Positions 57,874 through 64,000 of a stretch of 64,000 bases of DNA are shown here, in pieces (position 1 is the first letter of the stretch; the number at the start of each line of letters is the position of its first letter). The DNA lies in contig JAKOGI010000003.1 of assembly GCA_029747015.1 (NCBI GenBank), positions 1,954,001-2,018,000 on the forward strand, written 5' to 3'. The notes beneath the pieces were generated by a model. The model searched no databases. It saw only the letters and a program-made list of their open reading frames with translations, and was not told the origin of the DNA. The translations under genes and the position numbers were made by a program. The stretch comes from Carnegiea gigantea (lineage: Eukaryota > Streptophyta > Magnoliopsida > Caryophyllales > Cactaceae).

Positions 57874-58226
57874 TGTTAGTGTTGACTAAAAATGCTGGTC
57901 TCATAATCGCACAGTAATTACACCATAATCACATTATTAATTTGACAGTTATAAGGGGATTAATTCAGTATTAATTAGCCAATTCAATTCCATAATTCTA
58001 TTAAAAGGTTTGTACTACTATAAAAGGGGTGATTAGATCATGGAAGATACACAACTTAGAAGCAAACATTCCCTAGATCAAATCTATTCTGTACCCTCTC
58101 CCTCACACTAATCTAACCATCTCTGTGATTTGGGTTTGGGGTGTGGACCTTCACTGGTGACTCTAGTAGCCACCTAGTTCGTGGGTAGCAGTTAGTAGTT
58201 GAGGCCCAAGCAAAGCTTCCCCAACA
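57874..58226 (+). repeat. LTR-like segment (TGTT…AACA), unpaired
   Basis: Starts TGTTAGTGTTGAC and ends CCCCAACA. A TATA-like CTATAAAAGG lies at about 58019-58028, about 200 bases before the end, as in an LTR. No second copy lies in the window and the flanks (CCTAT, AGGTG) do not match, so it may be one LTR of a deleted element or a chance resemblance. Confidence 0.35.
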
Positions 58227-58656
58227 AGGTGAGTCCTAATAGACCTACAGTTAGGAATATGGAGTTCGCAACTAACAATGGAAGAACAACCTTAATTGAC
58301 TGTAGAATGAAGGAGATGTCGTTGCGTGATAGTCCACCACTCTAAAACCGAATTTACTCCCTCAATTGTATACTCAAAACTCGTGAGCAATGGATCTCCA
58401 GGGATACAAGATAGGTTGTTCGAGCAGCATAATGGATTGTACAATAGAGAAAACCTTTGAACAAGAAGTGAATAGAGGGAGAAGAGTATTTGTGAATTTT
58501 TCTTTGTCTAATGCTATAGTAGAAGGTTTAATTTATAGATGGAAGAAGACTCTAAACATGGCAAGAAAAAAGGAAGCTAATGTGGTGGAGAAAAATCAAC
58601 AACAACAATGTAGAAAATATAATTATTAAAATGAAAATGATATATATTGTAATGAC
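58227..58656. other. Sequence between LTR-like segment and RTE LINE
   Basis: Contains a 79-codon open frame (58390-58629) with KIGCSSSIMDC and RRVFVNFSLS, which I do not recognise. It could be an element fragment or chance. Confidence 0.35.
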
Positions 58657-58849
58657 TACAACAACAATTTCAGGTGTGGGTCTCGTTTTGTGGGTTTTGG
58701 AGAGATCCAGATGTAAATAGTCTTACTTCTACATACATGGTTGCCTATAAATAGACTAATTCTGATAGATGCACATGAAAAGTTTTAAGAAAATGTTTTA
58801 GAAGTTAAAAATCGTTTGATAGACAAATGTAACAAATATAAGACATAAC

Positions 58850-61800
58850 TACTTTAAATAATATTAATTACAATAAAAAAACAAAAGAGGGGAAAGGGTT
58901 GTACATATCTTAAGTAGCAAACAGCCACACAATACTAATTTGGCCAAAAGCAGTCTAGAACTTAAAAAGTTGGAGGTAGGAAAGTAATAATGTTGTTGCG
59001 ATGAGAGTGCCAATAGCATACAAAATATAGCAAACGCAAGATATTATAACAGCTAGTACAATCCCACATATTTCCTACCATTCAAAAGTCAAAAGAATGT
59101 CAGGAAGCTGGCTGTTTAATGGTCCAAAAACCTTAATCTTAAACCTCTACAAATTCCTATCCTGAGCCACATCATCTGTTAGAAGTAAAAATTTCAGATA
59201 ATGTCTAATCACATCGTCCTAACTTTATTTAGACCGTCCTCTACCTCTTATACATTCCAAGCAGTAAATCATCTCACATCTTCTCGTAAGTGCTTTCACA
59301 CTTCTTTCCTTTACATGACCAAACCATCTAAGTCAGGTTTCTCGCATCTTATCTTCTATAGTACTACTTTTACTTTGTTTCTAATCACTTTATTCCTTAT
59401 CCTCCTACCCATTCTCGCTTGCTGTACATCCATTGAATCATTCTGATCATCTTTGCTACCATCAACCTCTGAAGTGGGGTTCTTTCTATTGGCTAGCACT
59501 TAAAGCCATACAATAGTGTTGGTCTAACTACTATATGATAAACTCTTGAAAGAATGAGCTCAAATATTTAAACTTCTCCACCATTGGTATTGCTATCCTA
59601 TCGATGGTCATTTCTCCACTTTCCCATTCCTCTTAGCTGAAAGCACACTTCAAATATTCAATTTTCAATCTAGTTAATTTAATTTCTAAACTCTAGGGTA
59701 TGCCTTCATCACTCCATCTTATTCTTAAGTCCATTCCTAGTCTCAGCAATGAGGACAATATCATTCATAAAAAGCATACACTATTATGCCTCGTCTTGGA
59801 AATCCTTAGTGAGTTCATCCATAACAATATTGGGGGAAAAAAAAAGCTTAAAGCTGATCCCTAATGAAATCCAATATCAGTTCGAAAGTCATTAGTGTCA
59901 CATTTTGATGTCAGAACACTCGTCTTTACTTCCTTGGACATATCTTTATAATTCTGATATATGCAACTCACAATCCTTTCTCCTTTAAACTCCTCCATAA
60001 CACCTAGCACGATACTTTATCATAGGCTTTCTCTAGTTCTATGAACAGATGTGGAGATCCTTTTTTTCCTATCTCTATATGATTCCATGAGCTTTCTAAG
60101 GAGGCAGATTACTTCCGTTGTCAATCTTTCTAGCATAAAACCAAACTAGTTCTCTGAGTTTGATATGTCCTTTCTCAGCCTCTCTCGATCACCCTTTTCC
60201 TTAACTTCATAACAAGGCTAAGCACCTTTTTATCTCTATAATTTTTACAATTTTGAATATCTTATTTGTTCTTATAGAGGAGGATAATTGTATTAAATCT
60301 CCATTTTTCAGGCGTCTTTGTAGTTAAAAGACTGACATTAAAAAGCTCCGTTAACTATTTTAGTTCATTTTTACCCATACAGTTCAACACTTTCACATGA
60401 ATTTGGTATGGACCCATGACCTTTTCGTTGGGCATCTTCCTTGGGGCCTCATTAATCTCCTTTTCGCTAATTGGGCTACAATAACGATAGTACATTAGTA
60501 CTGTTGCCTCTCACCTGACCCTTGCTCCTACGTCTGTGGGTACTCTATCATTTCCCCATCAAATAGTTTCTAAGATTACCTTTTTAATCTTTCCTTTATT
60601 TCCGTGTCCTCCATGAGGAATTTATCATTTTCAATCTTAATGTACCTTATGTTACCTATGTCTCTTAATCTCCTTAACCCAATCATTGATAGTTTAAACA
60701 CTTCCTTCTCACCTTGCTTAGTTGCAAGTTTCTTATATAACATTTTATAAGCTATGTTCTTGGCCACAGCGATGACTTTCTTTGCTACATTTTTTGTATA
60801 CGTATATCTAACTTCATTCACCTCTTTTTCTTCATTGGTTCCACTATTAATAGAGCATTATATGCTTCCTGTTTCTCCTTCACATTCTTTTTTACCTCCT
60901 CATTGCACCACGAAGCTGCTTTTATTCTACCGCCACCTCCTCTAAATGAACATAAGACTTCCTTGGTCTAATGCAGTCTACCAGTGCTTCTCACATTTGG
61001 TATGCATCCTTTACTTGTTTCCAAGTCCCGTTTGCCTCCCACTTCTCCAATAACTTTGTTGCATTTCCTTTAGTAAGTTTCCACCATCTAACTCTAGGAT
61101 CATTAGTAGTTATCTTCGAACTTCTAATCTCTACATCTAGCATCAATAATCTGTGTTGTACATTTCCTAAATATTCACTAGCTAGGTATCACTTTACTAT
61201 CTTTATACAACCTTTTATTAGGGGTGAGTATATGTTATAGGTACCCTGGAATCAGATCAAAATTGGTCAAATGGGTCCAGTTCTAGAATCAAAACCAGTT
61301 AAATAGTTCTACCTTTGACTTCTAATGTTAAGGAACCTGTCTCGTCGGTTCAAGTTTCGATTCCTAAAATAAAGTCTGCAACCAGAACTGAGAACCTATT
61401 ATGACAAAAAAAATGTCATAGCCTATGATATAGAACCAACTCTTCTATTAATCTTTTATATAATAAAATGTCCAAATCCAATCTTCGATAAAGCCCAAAC
61501 CAAAACACTTAAAAAATATTTTCCCTTCCATTGAAAATTTTATTTGTTATTTTGCTTTCATGTTAAAATTTATAATTTGCTACCTTGATTTATTATTTTT
61601 GCTCTTTTCTAATTAATGGACAAACGAGACTTGCATCACGTCTTAATGAATGTAATTTTCTTCTTTTAAGTGGTAGGTGTTAGGTATAAAATAATATTTT
61701 ATAGTTTATAAAGCTTGAACGCATCTCGTTGTGTTATGATTATTTTCTTTTTCAAGATAAATCAGTACCAAATACAAAAAATTGAAAAAGTGCACAGTTG

Positions 61801-62560
61801 GTGTAGGTATCCGAAATCAAAACCGGAACCATTGGTTATGGTTCTGGTTCCTGAAATTGTGGAACCGACACCTGTGGTTCTGGCTCTAGTTCCGAAAAAT
61901 ATGAAACTTGTTTGACCAGTTTCGGATCCAGTTCCTAATTTTGGGGATGGGTACCCGAAACTGCTCACCCTTACCTTCAATTGTCCCCTCTAATTAAAAA
62001 GAAGTGAATCTCAGTCTTTGTATTGCCAGTCCTAAAGGTTAAGAAGTGGTAATCCTTCTTCCTAAAAGAAGAGTTTAAAATCACTAATTTATATGAAACT
62101 TCAAAGTCCGGAATTAAACCCTTCCATTATTTCTTTCCCCGTAACCAAAACTCACATGAGTTGCATCATACACACCTACTTTCGTCCCCATATGCCCATT
62201 ACAATTGTCTCCTAAAAAAAGTTTATCACTCTGAGGTACACTCTAAATAACCAAATTCAAATCCTCCCAAAATTGTTTCCCAAATCATCTTCCACAGCAA
62301 TTTGAAATGCATAAACACTTACTATATTGAGGATTTCAAACCTTACCACTAACTTCATAGTCTGAATGTTATCACTTTTATGCCTCTGCTCAACTACTTG
62401 GTTTGCTAGCTCCTTGTCAACCAACATAGCAATTCCATATAACTCTATTAAACCCTAAATACAGAGTTTATACCTATAAATTTCTTTCTCCTTAGCTCCC
62501 ACCCACTTAGTCTCTTGAACACGAGATGCATTTGACCCAAAAAGATTAGTCAAGAAGCCC
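58850..62560 (-). pseudogene. RTE LINE endonuclease-RT ORF, copy 2, heavily mutated
   Basis: Endonuclease blocks VQETKWVGAKE, VDKELANQVVE and MKLVVRFEILNIVSVYAFQ lie between about 62550 and 62290. The linker reads MLYKKLATKQGEKEVFKL, then LRDIGNIRYIK, at about 60745-60630. RT-region similarity continues down to about 59200, with blocks equivalent to those in copy 1. Stops and shifts occur throughout, so it is not functional. RTE elements encode one protein with endonuclease and RT that nicks and primes at the target. Confidence 0.72.
61219..61972. mobile_element. TIR element nested in RTE LINE (hAT-like candidate)
   Basis: Left end AGGGGTGAGTATA and right end GCTCACCCTT are inverted repeats. 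Internal GGTACCC/GGGTACCC and GGTTCTGG/CCAGTTC repeats lie near both ends. The homologous site in RTE copy 1 is uninterrupted. Flanking CTTTTATT/CTTCAATT could be a worn 8-bp duplication. Confidence 0.5.
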
Positions 62561-63063
62561 CCCTATCCCTATCCGACATAGCCGGCAATGTGCTCACTCA
62601 TGTGGTCTAGTGTTTCCCCTAAGTACTTAACTTTCTATGAGCTTATGAGAGTGAGATTATAATAAGACTAGAAGTTCTTTGTAAAACTTCCATGTGAGAC
62701 GCCCAAGAAATGTAAATAAGAATGGATTTCTTCATCTACCTTTGAAGCGACTCCAACATCTACCAGTTTTCTTCTTGCATTTAAAAATTGAGGAGTGAAT
62801 TGATAGGCTTCAAACTTGGTTGGATCTTCAATACATTCGTCCTCCCATTCGTAAGTAATCCTACATGGTCCTAGGCAGGAGAAAAGGGTAGAGGGGGCAT
62901 CTATATCTTGTTTAAAAATGTAAACTAATTGTGAGCATGAATTGATACAATATGTCATATACTACATACATAAACCTTTTCATGAGAGAATATTATTACA
63001 ATTGACTTACCATTAAAGTCCATGCATTAGAAGTCATACCTTTTAGATAACTTAATAAAGAAG
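62561..63063. other. Spacer between head-to-head RTE LINEs
   Basis: About 500 bases. A 96-codon frame on the minus strand (62958-62668) contains YEWEDECIEDPTKFEAY with intron-like borders (CTGCCTAG before it, GTAGAT after). I cannot assign it. It may be an exon fragment of a lost gene. Confidence 0.35.
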
Positions 63064-64000
63064 AAGATATTGGTGTCCAAGCAGACAGATATGATACGGC
63101 TTATGAAGGTTTCAGTTATGGGGAGAAAAACAATGGAGGAGTTTCTGTTATGGACTTTGCAATTGCCTATGAATTATTGATGGTAAACTCCTTTTTTAAG
63201 AAGAAGGAGAACCACTTGGTAACCTTTAAGAGTGGTTTCATAAAGACTCAAATTGATTACTTTCTGATTAGGGCGGATAATAGGAGGTTTTGTAAGGATT
63301 GTAAGGTGATACCAAGTTAGTATTTAGGAACTCAGTACAAGTTGCTAGTGTTGGATGTGGAGCTCAAATGTTCAAAGTGGAAGAAGAGAAGTGTTAGGGA
63401 ACCTAGACTTAAGTGGTGAAACCTTACTAATGAAAACGCTATGAAGTTAGCAGAGAGAATTACTGAAGAAGGAGCTTGGCAGCAGGTAGACGATGCAAAT
63501 ACAATGTGGGAGGCAATGGCAAAATGTATCCGAAGGTCGGCCAAGAAAATCCTAGGTACATCTAGAAGAGGTGGTAGCAGAATGAAGGGAGCCTAGTTAT
63601 GGAACGAGGAGGTAAAGGAGAAAGTCAACGAGAAAAAAGAGGCATACGCTGCTTTCATGAATAGTGGAGCGGATGAAGAGAAAGAGATTAGTAGAGTTAG
63701 ATATAAGGCATCAAAAAAGTCAGCCAAGAAAGCTGTTACTATAGCTAAGAGCATAGATTATGATAGGTTATATCAAAAACTGGAGACCAAGGAAGGTAAG
63801 AAGGAAGTCTTTAAAATGACAAGGGTTAGAGAAAGAAAAACAAGAGATTTGAGTGTTGTGAGGTGCAACAAAGAGAAAAATGGTAAGGTGCTACATAAGG
63901 ATGTATAAATCAAGGCTAGATAAAAAAGGTACTTTTCTAAACTCCTCAATGGTGAAGTGATGGAAGATTTTCAAAGTAGGAAGAGAGAGAGTAGTGAGAG
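63064..64000 (+). mobile_element. RTE-type LINE (copy 3), cut by window edge
   Basis: On the plus strand it starts inside the endonuclease domain and continues past the right window edge in the linker before RT. The left end is a 5' truncation. It is in opposite orientation to copy 2. Confidence 0.78.
63085..64000 (+). pseudogene. RTE LINE ORF, copy 3: endonuclease end and linker
   Basis: Frame blocks in order: FSYGEKNNGGVSVMDFAIAY; KKKENHLVTFKSG; TQIDYFLIRADNRRFCKDC; the linker with MWEAMAKCIRRSAKK near 63520; and YQKLETKEGKKEVFKMTR with ERKTRDLSVVRC near 63775-63870. In-frame stops fall near 63317, 63417, 63594 and 63906. It is better preserved than copies 1 and 2, and most of the linker (63657-63908) is open. 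RT would lie beyond 64000. Confidence 0.78.

Larger units (their letters stand above)
58657..62560 (-). mobile_element. RTE-type LINE (copy 2), interrupted by a small TIR element
   Basis: On the minus strand it runs from endonuclease (VQETKWVG near 62550-62525) to a 3' end with TTG-repeat tail near 58657-58668. It is the longest of the three RTE copies here. The insertion at 61219-61972 falls where copy 1 is continuous (compare 34060-34105). Confidence 0.8.

Overview
This is a repeat-dominated window from a nuclear plant genome, most likely a eudicot. It is AT-rich, has one intron-containing plant gene, and is otherwise packed with plant-type LTR retrotransposons, LINEs and small terminal-inverted-repeat elements. 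Nothing in the sequence allows a species call. Nothing looks prokaryotic or organellar, and there is no CRISPR array or operon.

Layout. (1) 1-5233: an LTR element cut by the left window edge. Its two LTR copies are nearly identical, its primer-binding site matches tRNA-Asp, and its single intact 435-codon gag-like ORF has a zinc knuckle. There is no pol, so it is a TR-GAG-type non-autonomous element. It abuts a decayed L1-type LINE (5234-10030). (2) 10754-16791: a full-length but mutated Ty1/copia element with a perfect TAGAT target duplication, inserted 5 bases from the end of a small TIR element (16797-17369). (3) 18207-20614, minus strand: the only convincing host gene, a two-coding-exon TPR-like protein of 537 residues with a likely 5'-UTR intron and a TATA box. 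(4) 21.6-31.4 kb: AT-rich intergenic DNA holding an inverted repeat, a TIR element, a solo LTR related to the first element (24852-26225, TSD ACAGG) and two foldback elements. (5) 31457-34290: an RTE-type LINE remnant on the minus strand. (6) 36000-41298: a Retrofit/Ale-like copia with 229-bp LTRs. (7) 42555-44586: a 2-kb Mutator-like non-autonomous element, flanked by a 10-bp duplication, carrying clusters of a TAGTGAGC motif phased at 21 bp. (8) 45330-50593: a Tnt1/Tork-like copia nested inside a foldback element. (9) 51122-54508: a dense cluster of foldback elements, one with a very large low-complexity palindromic centre. (10) 57.4-64 kb: a small TIR element, an LTR-like segment and two head-to-head RTE LINEs. 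The first of these LINEs is interrupted by a small TIR element.

How the parts relate. None of the transposon polyproteins is intact. The only coding frames that look functional are the TPR-like host gene and the gag-like ORF of the TR-GAG element. Nesting gives a relative order: the foldback at 45219-50800 is older than the copia inside it, the RTE at 58.6-62.6 kb is older than its inner TIR element, and the TR-GAG element with near-identical LTRs is among the youngest insertions. The most unusual structures are the 21-bp phased motif array at 42.7-44.2 kb, the pol-less element with a conserved gag ORF and GC-rich palindromes in its LTR, and the 1.4-kb near-palindrome at 51.1-52.6 kb.
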